Source: JAFGJQ01 sp964586145 (lineage in GTDB: Bacteria > Planctomycetota > Phycisphaerae > UBA1845). Taken from it: a DNA stretch of 64,000 nucleotides. The stretch covers positions 1 to 64,000 of the forward strand of contig CAZPHH010000002.1 in NCBI GenBank assembly GCA_964586145.1, given 5' to 3'. Shown here one piece after another: positions 42,483 to 51,814 of the stretch. Below the pieces are notes generated by a model. That model did no database searches. It saw only the letters and a program-made list of their open reading frames with translations, and had not been told where the DNA came from. The translations under genes were made by a program, and so were the position numbers. Numbering within the stretch: position 1 is the first letter of the stretch; each line of letters opens with the position of its first letter.

Positions 42483-44474
42483 ATGCCGCGCATCGGTGTC
42501 TTCATCTGTCACTGCGGTGAGAACATCGGGGCCACGGTGGACTGCGAGGTGGTTGCGCAGGCCGCCGGTCGCCTGCCGGGCGTGGCTCACGCGGTCGACT
42601 ACAAGTACATGTGCTCGGACCCGGGTCAGAGCCTCATCAAGGAAGCGATCCGCGAGAAGCGGCTGACCGGCGTGGTGGTCGGGGCGTGCTCGCCGCGGAT
42701 GCACGAGCCGACGTTCCGCCGCGCGTGTGCGGAGGCCGGGCTGAATCCGTTCTTGTGCGAGATGGCGAACCTGCGCGAGCATTGCTCGTGGGTGCACGAA
42801 AAGGGCGAGGTCACGACGCAGAAGGCGATCGACCTGGTGCGGATGCTCGTGGAAAAGGTGAAGCGGAACCGGCCGCTCACGCCGATCCGGGTGCCGATCA
42901 CCAAGCGAGCACTGGTGCTGGGCGGCGGGATCGCGGGCATCCAGGCGGCCCTGGACATCGCGAACGCGGGGCACAAGGTGGTGCTGGTCGAGCGTGACCC
43001 GTCGATCGGCGGGCACATGGCCCAGCTTTCCGAGACGTTCCCCACGCTGGACTGTTCGCAGTGCATCCTCACGCCGCGCATGGTGGAGGTGGCCCAGCAT
43101 CCGGACATCACGCTGTACACGTACAGCGAACTGGAGTCGCTGGACGGCTTCATCGGGAACTTCCGCGCCACCATCCGCAAGAAGGCTCGCAGCGTGGACG
43201 AGTCGCTGTGCACGGGCTGCGGGGCCTGCATCCAGAAGTGCGCCCAGAAGAAAATCCCCAGCGAGTTCAACGCGGGGCTCGGCCGGCGGACGGCCATTTA
43301 CGTTCCGTTCCCCCAGGCCGTCCCGAACAAACCGGTCATCGATCGGGCGCGGTGTACGTACTACAAATCCGGCCGGTGCAAGCTGTGTGAGAAGGTGTGC
43401 CCGACGAAGGCGATTCGGTTTGACCAGGAAGACGAGCTTGTGACGATCGACGTGGGGGCCGTTGTGGTCGCCACGGGATACGACGTGAAGGCGACCTCCT
43501 TTTTCCCGGAGTACGGCTACGGCGAGTACAAGGACGTCATCACCGGGCTGCAGTTTGAGCGGCTCGCCTCGGCCTCCGGCCCCACGCTCGGCGAGATCCG
43601 CCGGCCGTCGGACAACGAGGTGCCGAAGAAGATCGTGTTCATTGCCTGCGCCGGCTCACGCGATCCCGCCAAGGGCATCCACTACTGCTCGAAAATCTGC
43701 TGCATGTACACCGCCAAGCACGCGATGTTGTACAGCCACAAGGTCCACGATGGCGAGGCGTACGTGTTCTACATGGACATCCGGGCCGGCGGGAAGATGT
43801 ACGAGGAATTCGTCCGGCGGGCGGTTGAAGAGGACCACGTCCGGTATGTCCGCGGCCGTGTGTCGCGCATCTATCCGAAAAACGGCAAGCTGATCGTCAA
43901 GGGCGTGGACACGCTGCTCAACAGCCGGCCGGTGGAGGTGGAGGCGGACCTGGTCGTCCTGGCCACCGCCATGACGGCCCAGCCCGACGCGGAGGATCTC
44001 GCCCAGAAACTGAAGGTCAGCTACGACGGCGACAAGTTCCTCAACGAGGCGCATCCGAAGCTTCGGCCGGTGGAGATGAACACCGCCGGCATTTTTGTGG
44101 CCGGTGCGTGCCAGGCCCCGAAGGACATCCCGGAGACCGTGGCCCAGGCGTCCGGTGCCGCGAGCAAGGTGGCGGGCATGTTCAGCCGTGACGAGTTGTC
44201 GCGGGAGCCGGTGGTTGCGGTGGTCAACCGGCAGCCGCCGCCGGTCTGGTCGACGTGCGTCGGCTGTTTTCTGTGCGAGACGGCGTGCGCGTACCAGGCG
44301 ATCGAGCGAGAGGAAATCCGCGGGCGAGACGGCGGCCTGATCCGGACGATCGCGAAGGTGAACGAGAGCGTGTGTCAGGGCTGCGGCACGTGCGTGGCCC
44401 TGTGCCGGTCGAAATCCATCGACCTGCAGGGCTACACGAACGAACAGGTATACGCCGAGCTGCTGGCGTTGTGA
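42483..44474 (+). CDS. hdrA: Heterodisulfide reductase subunit A (FAD, bifurcating)
   Basis: A 663-residue iron-sulfur flavoprotein of normal HdrA length. The FAD-binding motif is VLGGGIAGIQAALDIA, followed by the HdrA-specific LDCSQCILTPRM. Ferredoxin-type clusters are CTGCGACIQKC, CKLCEKVCP, CVGCFLCETAC and CQGCGTCVALC. The N-terminal part has FICHCGENIG and GACSPRMHE, the conserved Cys region. HdrA bears the flavin proposed to bifurcate electrons between ferredoxin and the HdrB site. ATG 42483 is 2 nt after hdrB; the frame extending to 41901 is an overlap artefact. Confidence 0.94.
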   Translation: MPRIGVFICHCGENIGATVDCEVVAQAAGRLPGVAHAVDYKYMCSDPGQSLIKEAIREKRLTGVVVGACSPRMHEPTFRRACAEAGLNPFLCEMANLREHCSWVHEKGEVTTQKAIDLVRMLVEKVKRNRPLTPIRVPITKRALVLGGGIAGIQAALDIANAGHKVVLVERDPSIGGHMAQLSETFPTLDCSQCILTPRMVEVAQHPDITLYTYSELESLDGFIGNFRATIRKKARSVDESLCTGCGACIQKCAQKKIPSEFNAGLGRRTAIYVPFPQAVPNKPVIDRARCTYYKSGRCKLCEKVCPTKAIRFDQEDELVTIDVGAVVVATGYDVKATSFFPEYGYGEYKDVITGLQFERLASASGPTLGEIRRPSDNEVPKKIVFIACAGSRDPAKGIHYCSKICCMYTAKHAMLYSHKVHDGEAYVFYMDIRAGGKMYEEFVRRAVEEDHVRYVRGRVSRIYPKNGKLIVKGVDTLLNSRPVEVEADLVVLATAMTAQPDAEDLAQKLKVSYDGDKFLNEAHPKLRPVEMNTAGIFVAGACQAPKDIPETVAQASGAASKVAGMFSRDELSREPVVAVVNRQPPPVWSTCVGCFLCETACAYQAIEREEIRGRDGGLIRTIAKVNESVCQGCGTCVALCRSKSIDLQGYTNEQVYAELLAL

Positions 44475-44549
44475 GGTGGTTGAAGCGTATGCCGTCCGCG
44501 GCGTTTGCGGGCCTTGCGGGCGGTGGGGGTTTTCTTCAGGAGCGGCGAC

Positions 44550-45002
44550 GTGGCGGAGTTTGAGCCGAAGATCATTGCGTTCGTCTGCAACTGGTGTACG
44601 TACGCCGGGGCGGACCTGACCGGGACCAGCCGCATCCATTACGCGCCGAACGTGCGCGTGGTTCGCCTGCCCTGCACCGGCCGGATCGACTTCATGCTGA
44701 TTCTGCAGGCGTTCGGGCAGGGGGCCGACGGCGTAATTGTCTCGGGCTGCCATCCGGGCGACTGTCACTATACGGCGGGGAACTTCCACGCGCGGCGGCG
44801 CTGGATGCTGTTTCGGCGGCTGCTGGATTTTGTCGGCATCGACGTGCGGCGCGTGACGTTTTCGTGGGTCTCCGCCGCGGAAGGCGCCAAGTGGGCCGAG
44901 TTGGTGAACTCGGTTGTGGCGGATGTCCGCACGCTGGGGCCGTACGAGGAGTTCCCGCAGCGGCTGGGCGGGCCGGGGCAAAAACCCCTCGAGGTGGCAT
45001 AG
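44550..45002 (+). CDS. flxD: MvhD/FlxD-like iron-sulfur subunit
   Basis: A 150-residue [2Fe-2S] protein of the MvhD family. Cys pattern: CNWCTYAGAD, PCTGRID and GCHPGDCHY. It links an electron-input module to HdrA. GTG 44550 is supported by AGGAG 7 nt upstream and by the family start FEPKIIAFVCNWC. Lacking hydrogenase genes nearby, the partner is the Flx module that follows. Confidence 0.9.
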   Translation: MAEFEPKIIAFVCNWCTYAGADLTGTSRIHYAPNVRVVRLPCTGRIDFMLILQAFGQGADGVIVSGCHPGDCHYTAGNFHARRRWMLFRRLLDFVGIDVRRVTFSWVSAAEGAKWAELVNSVVADVRTLGPYEEFPQRLGGPGQKPLEVA

Positions 45003-45806
45003 ATGGAGTTGCTACGAGACAAGGCGAAGTCGCTGCTGACGGGCGGGGCCGTGCAGGTCGTCATCGGGTACGCCGCCGGCTCCGCGACCGATCGGTTCCG
45101 GCCGCACTTCGCGCGATCGGCCGACGACGCCGATCGGCTGATCTTCGGCGAAGGATGCCGGCAGAACCTGGCCGTCTACCTGCTGAAGCCCGAGGTGCGT
45201 GCCATGGGCAAGGCTGCGGTCGTGGGCGGGCCGACCACGTTGCGGACGCTGCTGCAGTATGCCGTGGAAAACCAGATTGCCGACGGATTGGTCGTTGCGC
45301 TGGCGCTTGAGGACGGGCGGGTAGAGGAGTTGACGAGCTTCGCCGCCGTCGAGGAGTACCTGGCCCAGCGGCCGCACGGGCTTTCCGACGGGGATCGCGC
45401 GGAGCTGGAACAACACGCGGCGCGATCGCAGAAAGACCGCTGGGCATATTGGTCGGCCGAGTTGGCGCGGTGCATCCGTTGCTATGCGTGCCGCGCGGCG
45501 TGTCCGCTGTGCTATTGCGAGCAGTGTATCACGGAGAACAACCAGCCGCAGTGGGTCCCGGTTGCGTCGGACGCCTTCGGCAACCTGGAATGGAACGTGG
45601 TGCGGGCGATGCACCTGGCCGGCCGATGCGTGAACTGCGGGTCGTGCGCGGCGGCGTGTCCGGAGAACATCCGGATCGACCTGCTGAACCAGGTGCTGGC
45701 GCAAGAGGCGATGACGCAATTCGGCGCCGAGGCGGGCTACAGCGTCCGCAAAGAGTATGCATTGTCCGTATTCAAGCCCGACGACAAGGAAACCTTCATC
45801 CGGTGA
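45003..45806 (+). CDS. flxC: Ferredoxin-type subunit, FlxC-like
   Basis: A 267-residue protein directly after flxD with no gap. The N-terminal 135 residues resemble the small domain found in Hdr- and formate dehydrogenase-linked proteins (AVVGGPTTLRTLLQYAVENQ). The C-terminus carries Cys-rich clusters CIRCYACRAACPLCYCEQC and CVNCGSCAAACP, binding two [4Fe-4S]. Probably an electron carrier between FlxA and FlxD. FlxB and FlxC names are given by position and could be exchanged. Confidence 0.8.
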   Translation: MELLRDKAKSLLTGGAVQVVIGYAAGSATDRFRPHFARSADDADRLIFGEGCRQNLAVYLLKPEVRAMGKAAVVGGPTTLRTLLQYAVENQIADGLVVALALEDGRVEELTSFAAVEEYLAQRPHGLSDGDRAELEQHAARSQKDRWAYWSAELARCIRCYACRAACPLCYCEQCITENNQPQWVPVASDAFGNLEWNVVRAMHLAGRCVNCGSCAAACPENIRIDLLNQVLAQEAMTQFGAEAGYSVRKEYALSVFKPDDKETFIR

Positions 45807-45810
45807 GGCC

Positions 45811-46836
45811 ATGAGCGAATCGAGTATCCTGCAGAGAGCTTCGCTGGGCGCCTGGCTTGAGGCGATGGGCCGGGCCGGGCAGCGCGTGCTGGCGCCGGTT
45901 CGCGAGGCGGACCGCGTGGTTTTTGCCACGCCCTCGGCGCCGGACCAGATCGCCACGGGGTTCGTGCAGACGCCCGCGTCCGCCAAGGCGGTTGTGTTTC
46001 CCCCGTACGACGAGATGCTGCGATTCCGCGCCAACGGGGAAGACGTACACGTCGAGGAGCCGTCGATCGCGGCGGAGCCGACGGTGCTGTTCGGCGTCCG
46101 GCCATGCGACGCGGCGAGCTTCGCGACCCTTCGGGCCGTGTTCACCTGGGATTCGCCGGATGCGTGGTTTGAAGCCCGGATGGCGAGTCTGACCGTTATC
46201 TCGGTGAGTTGTACGCAGTGCGACGAGTATTGTTTTTGCACGTCGGTGGGCGGCGGGCCCGGCTCGACGCAGGGCAGCGACATCCTCCTGACGCCGCTGG
46301 ACGATCGGCGGTGGCTGGCGGAAGTGCTGACCGAGAAGGGGCAGGCGGCGGCCGCGCTGGCGCCGCAGTTGTTTGCGCCGGCGAACGGCGAGGCGGCCAA
46401 CAAGGAGAAGGTGCTGGCGCACGTGCCCGTTCGGTTTGAAGCGAAAGAGTTCGCGCAATGGCTGCCGTCCCTGTTTGACCGCACGGACGTCTGGAAAGAG
46501 CAATCGCTTCGCTGCCTGGGCTGTGGGGCGTGCGCGTTTGTGTGCCCGACGTGTTCCTGCTTTGACATCCAGGATGAACGCGTGCGGGACCAGGGCACGC
46601 GGCTGCGATGCTGGGACTCCTGCGGCTTCCGGCTGTTCACGCTGCACGCCTCCGGCCACAACCCGCGGCACGTGCAGAGCGAGCGGTGGCGGCAGCGGGT
46701 GATGCACAAGTTCTCGTACCAGCCCGAACGGCTGGGCGTGACGGGCTGCGTGGGCTGCGGGCGATGCTCGCGGGCCTGCCCGGTGGACATGAACCTCGGC
46801 GAGCACGTCCGGATGCTGTCGGAGATGAGCGTATGA
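45811..46836 (+). CDS. flxB: Iron-sulfur subunit, FlxB/AsrA-like
   Basis: A 341-residue protein related to the iron-sulfur subunit of anaerobic sulfite reductase and hydrogenase. The N-terminal half has VLFGVRPCDAASF and SCTQCDEYCFCTS. The C-terminal half has two [4Fe-4S] motifs, CLGCGACAFVCPTCSC and CVGCGRCSRACPV. It probably passes electrons from FlxA to the rest. Spaced 4 nt from flxC and overlapping flxA by ATGA. Confidence 0.83.
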   Translation: MSESSILQRASLGAWLEAMGRAGQRVLAPVREADRVVFATPSAPDQIATGFVQTPASAKAVVFPPYDEMLRFRANGEDVHVEEPSIAAEPTVLFGVRPCDAASFATLRAVFTWDSPDAWFEARMASLTVISVSCTQCDEYCFCTSVGGGPGSTQGSDILLTPLDDRRWLAEVLTEKGQAAAALAPQLFAPANGEAANKEKVLAHVPVRFEAKEFAQWLPSLFDRTDVWKEQSLRCLGCGACAFVCPTCSCFDIQDERVRDQGTRLRCWDSCGFRLFTLHASGHNPRHVQSERWRQRVMHKFSYQPERLGVTGCVGCGRCSRACPVDMNLGEHVRMLSEMSV

Positions 46837-47702
46837 CGACCTTTGCGACCGCGCCGTCCGCTTCGCAGCGGCGCAATCTGTACACGCCCCACAAAATGCG
46901 GATCGTCAAGGCGACGGACGAAGCGCCGGCCGTCCGCACGTTTCAGCTCCAGTTCGTGGACGCGGAGGTGGCCGCCCGATTCTCGTTCCAGGCCGGGCAG
47001 TTCGGCGAGTACTCCGTCTACGGCGAGGGTGAGAGTACGTTCTGCATCGCCAGCTCGCCGACGCGCAAGGGCTACATTGAATGCACGTTCCGCCAGGCCG
47101 GCCGCGTGACCAGCGCCCTGGCGGATCGGCAGGAGGGCGACATCATCGGGTTCCGGGGCCCCTACGGGAACACCTTCCCCGTGGAGCACTGGGAAGGCAA
47201 GAAAATCCTGTTCATCGCCGGCGGCATCGCGCTGCCGCCCGTGCGCTGCGTGATCTGGAACGTGCTCGACCTGCGGGATCGGTATCAGGACGTCAGTATC
47301 ATCTACGGCGCACGGACGGTGGCCGACCTGGTCTACAAGCACGAACTGGCGGACTGGGACCAGCGTTCCGACGTGAACCTGTGGGTGACCGTCGATCCCG
47401 GCGGACAGACGCCCGAGTGGACGGGCAAGGTGGGTTTCGTGCCGGCCATCGTGGAGGAAGTGAAACCGCGGCCCGCCGACACGATCGCCGTGCTCTGCGG
47501 CCCGCCCATCATGATCAAGCTGACGCTGCCGGTGCTGGCGAAGCTGGGCTTTGCCCCGGAGCAAATCTACACGACGCTGGAGAACCGGATGAAGTGCGGC
47601 GTGGGCAAGTGCGGCCGGTGCAACGTCGGCAAGCTGTTCGTCTGCAAGGACGGCCCCGTGTTCACGCTGGCTCAACTCAACGAGCTTCCGCCAGAATACT
47701 GA
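46833..47702 (+). CDS. flxA: NAD(P)H-binding flavoprotein subunit, FlxA-like
   Basis: A 289-residue ferredoxin reductase-type protein. FAD-binding FSFQAGQFGEYSVYG and FCIASSP lead into the NAD-binding domain, with ILFIAGGIALPPVRCVIW and VLCGPPIMIKLTL. The C-terminus binds a [2Fe-2S] cluster, with CGVGKCGRC and a later Cys. It should oxidise NADH and feed electrons to HdrABC through the other Flx subunits. This subunit makes an NADH-driven Flx-Hdr complex more likely than a hydrogenase-linked one. Confidence 0.88.
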   Translation: MTTFATAPSASQRRNLYTPHKMRIVKATDEAPAVRTFQLQFVDAEVAARFSFQAGQFGEYSVYGEGESTFCIASSPTRKGYIECTFRQAGRVTSALADRQEGDIIGFRGPYGNTFPVEHWEGKKILFIAGGIALPPVRCVIWNVLDLRDRYQDVSIIYGARTVADLVYKHELADWDQRSDVNLWVTVDPGGQTPEWTGKVGFVPAIVEEVKPRPADTIAVLCGPPIMIKLTLPVLAKLGFAPEQIYTTLENRMKCGVGKCGRCNVGKLFVCKDGPVFTLAQLNELPPEY

Positions 47703-47735
47703 GCCGTCGCATCGCTTGCCCGCTTGGGCGGCGGC

Positions 47736-49646
47736 CTATTTCCCCGCGACCGCGGGCAGGCTTCGATTCCGCCACTGCCGGGCGAAGACGATCACTGCCT
47801 CGATCATCAGCCAGACCGTCAGCACCGCGATGAGCAAGCCGAACAGGAACAGCGCCCGGTACCCGGCGTCGCCGGACGCCTGCCAACTGGCGTGGAACTC
47901 CTTCAGCTTGAAGACCATCGCCCAGCTCACCATGACGAGCATCAGGATCATCGGGACCAGCGTGTACACGATCGGCTTGCGCATGGCGAAGAGCATCACG
48001 CTGACGATCAGCAGGCCGATGGCCGCCAGCAACTGGTTCGTCGTGCCGAAAAGCTGCCACAGCGCCAGGCCCGCCGGCCGGCCGTTGATGCGAAGCAGGG
48101 CGACCGCTCCGATTGCCACCACCGCGATCACCGCGGCCACGTAGCGGTTGCACAGCAGGGGCAGCCGGACCAGTCTGCCGATGGTCTCCACGTTGTACCG
48201 CAGGAGCCGCGTGCCGGAATCCAGCGTGGTCATCGCAAAGCTGACGATCACCACCGCGATGAAACTTCGCGCCCCCAGCTTGACGGCCGCCTCATCCACG
48301 GCCGGCGATGCGGACATCCACAGAAAGGGCGCCGCAATCAGGTTGGCCGCCCCTTCCAGGAACGCTCCCAGCGCCATGTTCTCCGTGAATCCGGCGTTGT
48401 ACAGGGCGCCGTACCGCTCCGCGCCCAGCCCGGCGCAGCATGCCAGAATCACCAGCACCGCCAGAAATGCCTCCGTCAGCATCGAGCCGTACCCGACGGC
48501 CGTGGCGTCGCCCTCGTTTCGCAGTTGACGGGCCGTTGTTCCGCTGCTGACCAGGTTGTGAAACCCGCTGATCGCTCCGCAGGCGATCGTAATGAACAGG
48601 AATGGCCAGATTGGCTGGTTCCACCAGTCCGGCATGCGGGCGGCCGGTGCGGACATGACCGGTCGGAGCACGAACACGCCGGCCATCAGGGCCAGCAGGC
48701 CCGCGTAAAGCTGGTAGCTGTTGATGTAGTCGCGCGGCTGCAACAGCAGCCAAACGGGCAGGATCGAGGCGATGAACGCATACAGGAGCAGGGCGTAGGT
48801 CCAGGTGTCCTTTGCCTGGAGCTGCGCCTCCCGTACGTCGTCCGCCCAGCCGGCGGCCCGCGTGTGTTTGGGATGCGACTCGAAGTACGCGATCGCCTCG
48901 GCCGGGAATGCCGCCCGCACACCGCCCACCATGGGCACCTGGGGCCGCGGGGCGTCTTCCAGGGCCTGGTGAATCTCAGAATCGAGGAACTGCTTGTACA
49001 GCGGGACGGGCACCTTCATACCGATGTACATCGACCCGAACATCAGGCCCAGCCCCAGCAGCGTGGCCACACCCAGGTTCCACCGCCGCACGTACACCAG
49101 AACTCCGAGGATGGCCGCAATCCCGATCAGCGCCAGCGTCGGTACGACGGCCTGCGGCGACAGGTCCGTGAACAACTGCGCCATGAGCAGCGCGAAAACG
49201 CCCATCGCCAGCGCCAGCAGGAAGAAGATGATCACCAGAAACAACACCCGCGGCCGGGCCCCAAGCACGTCCCGGGTCAAATCGCCGATGCCCCGGCCAT
49301 CGTGCCGCATGGAAGCGTAAAGCGTGGCCAGGTCGTGTACGGCCCCCATGAAGATGCTGCCGAACACCACCCAGAGCAGCGCCGGCACCCACCCCCACAG
49401 CACTGCAATGGCCGGTCCGACGATCGGCCCCAGCCCGGCGATGGAGGAAAAATGGTGTCCGAACAGAATGGCCGGGTGGGTGGGCACGTAGTCCATGCCG
49501 TCGCGGAACCGGTGGGCCGGCGTCGGCCGGCTGGCGTCAAAGCCGAAAATGCGCCGTGCCAGGTACCGGCCGTACAGTCGATACGCCAGCACGAACCCCA
49601 CGGCCGACAACACCGCAATCAACACGCTATTATTCAGAATCGACAT
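47736..49646 (-). CDS. cstA: CstA-family transporter
   Basis: A 636-residue inner-membrane protein with about 16 hydrophobic segments. It has the CstA core THPAILFGHHFSSIAGLGPI with VGPAIAVLWGWVPALLW, then HDGRGIGDLTRDVLG, IACGAISGFHNLVSSGTTA, and SFAMTTLDSGTRLLRYNVE. CstA proteins import pyruvate or peptides. The gene converges on the Hdr-Flx operon with only 33 nt between, and no strong hairpin is in that gap. Start is ATG 49646. Confidence 0.94.
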   Translation of the reverse strand: MSILNNSVLIAVLSAVGFVLAYRLYGRYLARRIFGFDASRPTPAHRFRDGMDYVPTHPAILFGHHFSSIAGLGPIVGPAIAVLWGWVPALLWVVFGSIFMGAVHDLATLYASMRHDGRGIGDLTRDVLGARPRVLFLVIIFFLLALAMGVFALLMAQLFTDLSPQAVVPTLALIGIAAILGVLVYVRRWNLGVATLLGLGLMFGSMYIGMKVPVPLYKQFLDSEIHQALEDAPRPQVPMVGGVRAAFPAEAIAYFESHPKHTRAAGWADDVREAQLQAKDTWTYALLLYAFIASILPVWLLLQPRDYINSYQLYAGLLALMAGVFVLRPVMSAPAARMPDWWNQPIWPFLFITIACGAISGFHNLVSSGTTARQLRNEGDATAVGYGSMLTEAFLAVLVILACCAGLGAERYGALYNAGFTENMALGAFLEGAANLIAAPFLWMSASPAVDEAAVKLGARSFIAVVIVSFAMTTLDSGTRLLRYNVETIGRLVRLPLLCNRYVAAVIAVVAIGAVALLRINGRPAGLALWQLFGTTNQLLAAIGLLIVSVMLFAMRKPIVYTLVPMILMLVMVSWAMVFKLKEFHASWQASGDAGYRALFLFGLLIAVLTVWLMIEAVIVFARQWRNRSLPAVAGK

Positions 49647-49832
49647 GGATCGTCACCGGCTGCTGTCATCCCCTCCCCACCGCAGCCATTCCGGTAGTCT
49701 ATCGCGCTGCCCGCGCTCCGCCAACGCTCATCCTCAGTGGCACCGGCTGCACAGGCAGGCCATGGAACTTGATCGCCGTTCCCAATGCGAAGCGGGCCGG
49801 GCACCGCCTGGCGGATCAGTCCTGCTGAAGGG

Positions 49833-51032
49833 CTACTGCGGCGCCGGCAAGGGGAGCTCGTGCGGGCGAGGCAGTTCGTGGATGCCAGGGCGGCGGTCGG
49901 GGTTGTGGGCTTCGGCCCGGAGTTGCAGGGCGATGCGGACGCGATCCAGCCGGCCCAGGCGGCGGCGGGGGGATTCCGTCGCGCCGGCGCGGCCCCAGAG
50001 GTCAAGATAGGCCGCGGCGGTTCGCCTCCAGCTCAGTTGACGGGCGTAGGCAAACGCGGACTCCACGCGCTGCCGCCTCTTCTCCTCATGCGCTGCGTAG
50101 TACGCCACCTGCACGGCGATGCTCTCTGCGTCCTCGCCGGCCACCACGTGCGGGCTGAACGGCTCGCCGCAGACGTAGTCTCGCTTCAACGGGTCGACGA
50201 AGGCCGCCACCACCAGCCGGCGCCGGGCCATCGCTTCCTGCATGGCCATCCGGCCGGCGACGAACGCGAAGCACCCGTCGGTGATCCGCTCCTGCGCGCC
50301 CGGCTGCCACCCGTGGAAGACGATGGGCAGCCGCTGCCGCTCCGCCTTGCGCCGCAGGTGCTCCTCCAACGAGCCCCCGCCGTACACGTGCAGCGTGATG
50401 GTTTGGCGATGCCGATCGCGCAAACACGCAATCGCGTCCACGTAGATCTGGATGCCGCTGTCTGCGTCCAGCCGGCCCACAAACACCGCGGAATCCGGCG
50501 GAGGTTCCGCAACGGCGGGCAGATCGTCCGCCTCCGGCCACAGACCCTGATCGGGCACGATGGTGGGCGCCACCCCGAGGTGCTTCTCGATGAAACACCC
50601 GTCATGCACGACACCGTCGACCCACGCAAGCGATCGGTGGGCCCGCGCCATTTCCGATTCCGGCACGGGGTACGTATACGACATGCCGTGCCGAGTCAGG
50701 AACACGGGCCGGTCGGGCAGCGTCCACGCCACCATGCGATAGTAGTACTCCAGCACGTGCGTGTTGCTGACGTGAATGACGTCCGCCCAGCGGAACAGGC
50801 GTTGCCGGCGCATCAGGTGCAGCCAGGCCCGCATCGGCGAGCGGTAGCCCGGGAACCGATAGATCTCAAGGCCGTCGTGCGCCTCGTGGGAAGGCAGGCC
50901 GGGCCGATGAGCCGGCGTGAGAATTCGGACCGCGTGTCCCAGTCCATCCAGCGCCCGAGCCAGCTGGTGGATGTACTTCTCCACACCCCCCACCTCCGGC
51001 CAGTAACGATACACGAAGAAGAGGATCTTCAT
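49833..51032 (-). CDS. Glycosyltransferase, GT4-like
   Basis: A 399-residue GT-B enzyme. The start KILFFVYRYWPEVGGVEKY matches the GT4 N-terminal motif for acceptor binding. The C-terminal donor site region reads SAVFVGRLDADSGIQ, FHGWQPGAQE and CFAFVAGRMAMQEAMARRRL, a reduced form of the GT4 E-x7-E region. The last 50 residues are an Arg/Pro-rich tail. ATG 51032 overlaps the upstream methyltransferase stop. Sugar donor and acceptor are unknown; it belongs to a surface-glycan cluster. Confidence 0.88.
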   Translation of the reverse strand: MKILFFVYRYWPEVGGVEKYIHQLARALDGLGHAVRILTPAHRPGLPSHEAHDGLEIYRFPGYRSPMRAWLHLMRRQRLFRWADVIHVSNTHVLEYYYRMVAWTLPDRPVFLTRHGMSYTYPVPESEMARAHRSLAWVDGVVHDGCFIEKHLGVAPTIVPDQGLWPEADDLPAVAEPPPDSAVFVGRLDADSGIQIYVDAIACLRDRHRQTITLHVYGGGSLEEHLRRKAERQRLPIVFHGWQPGAQERITDGCFAFVAGRMAMQEAMARRRLVVAAFVDPLKRDYVCGEPFSPHVVAGEDAESIAVQVAYYAAHEEKRRQRVESAFAYARQLSWRRTAAAYLDLWGRAGATESPRRRLGRLDRVRIALQLRAEAHNPDRRPGIHELPRPHELPLPAPQ

Positions 51033-51814
51033 AAGTGCTTGCTCCGGGGGTTGGGTGATCCCTTCCGGGCCAGCAGCAGGAGGTTCAGGCCCATCGCATT
51101 GTCGAGCGGGCAGGGGCGATCCGTCCAGGCCGGCCGGCGATGCAGAAACGTCTTGCACACGTGGTCGCCCAGGCTCTGCAGAAACGCCGTGCCGACCAGC
51201 CGTATGTCCACAAGCCCTGCCGAGCGGGCCAGCCGGGCCAGCTCGCGGCGGAAGTAGGGCCGTTCCACGCCGTACGGCCACCATCCGCGAAGCTCCAGGT
51301 ACGCCTTCCAGAGACGGTACGGCAGGCAGGCCGCGTGCGGCACGCTGATGATCGCCAGGCCACCGGGTCGCAGCACGTCGGCGTGGGCCTGCACGGCCCG
51401 CAGTCGGTCGGGTCCGCGGAAGTGCTCAATCACACCGAGCGAGAGCGAAACGTCAAAGGTGCCCGCGAGTTGGCCGGCGGCGGAGAGATCGGTACGCACG
51501 CACTCTGCCGAGAGTCCTTCCCGTGCGAATCGCTCGGACGCCTGGCTCAAGGCGGTCTGAGAAAGATCGAGAAGGGTGACTTGCGCGCCATGCCGGGCCA
51601 GCAGCAGGGACAGATCACCACGCCCGGCCCCGAGCTCGATCGTGTGAATACCTTCCATCCCACCAAATGCCTCTTGTAAGGCATCGCGAATGACGGTCCA
51701 TCGCGTGCTCTGCTCCTCACGGCGGAGTCGGGCGTGGTCCTTGTCCTCGCTGGGCACGTGCCGCCAGACACGTTCCCAGACAGGCAGTGCCTCGATGGGA
51801 CCTTGGGTGGTCAT
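51029..51814 (-). CDS. SAM-dependent methyltransferase (glycan cluster)
   Basis: A 261-residue class I methyltransferase. SAM-binding motif TIELGAGRGDLSLLLARHGA, then VTLLDLSQTAL and FDVSLSLGVIEHF, as in UbiE-like sugar methyltransferases. It is linked by 4-nt overlaps to the GT4 gene downstream and the GT2 gene upstream, so the three are cotranscribed. It may methylate a sugar of the surface glycan. Confidence 0.85.
   Translation of the reverse strand: MTTQGPIEALPVWERVWRHVPSEDKDHARLRREEQSTRWTVIRDALQEAFGGMEGIHTIELGAGRGDLSLLLARHGAQVTLLDLSQTALSQASERFAREGLSAECVRTDLSAAGQLAGTFDVSLSLGVIEHFRGPDRLRAVQAHADVLRPGGLAIISVPHAACLPYRLWKAYLELRGWWPYGVERPYFRRELARLARSAGLVDIRLVGTAFLQSLGDHVCKTFLHRRPAWTDRPCPLDNAMGLNLLLLARKGSPNPRSKHL

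Noticed and set aside
45012..47675. An 887-residue minus-strand open frame across the Flx genes
   Set aside because: Antisense shadow of four well-supported genes; low-complexity His/Arg/Pro composition.
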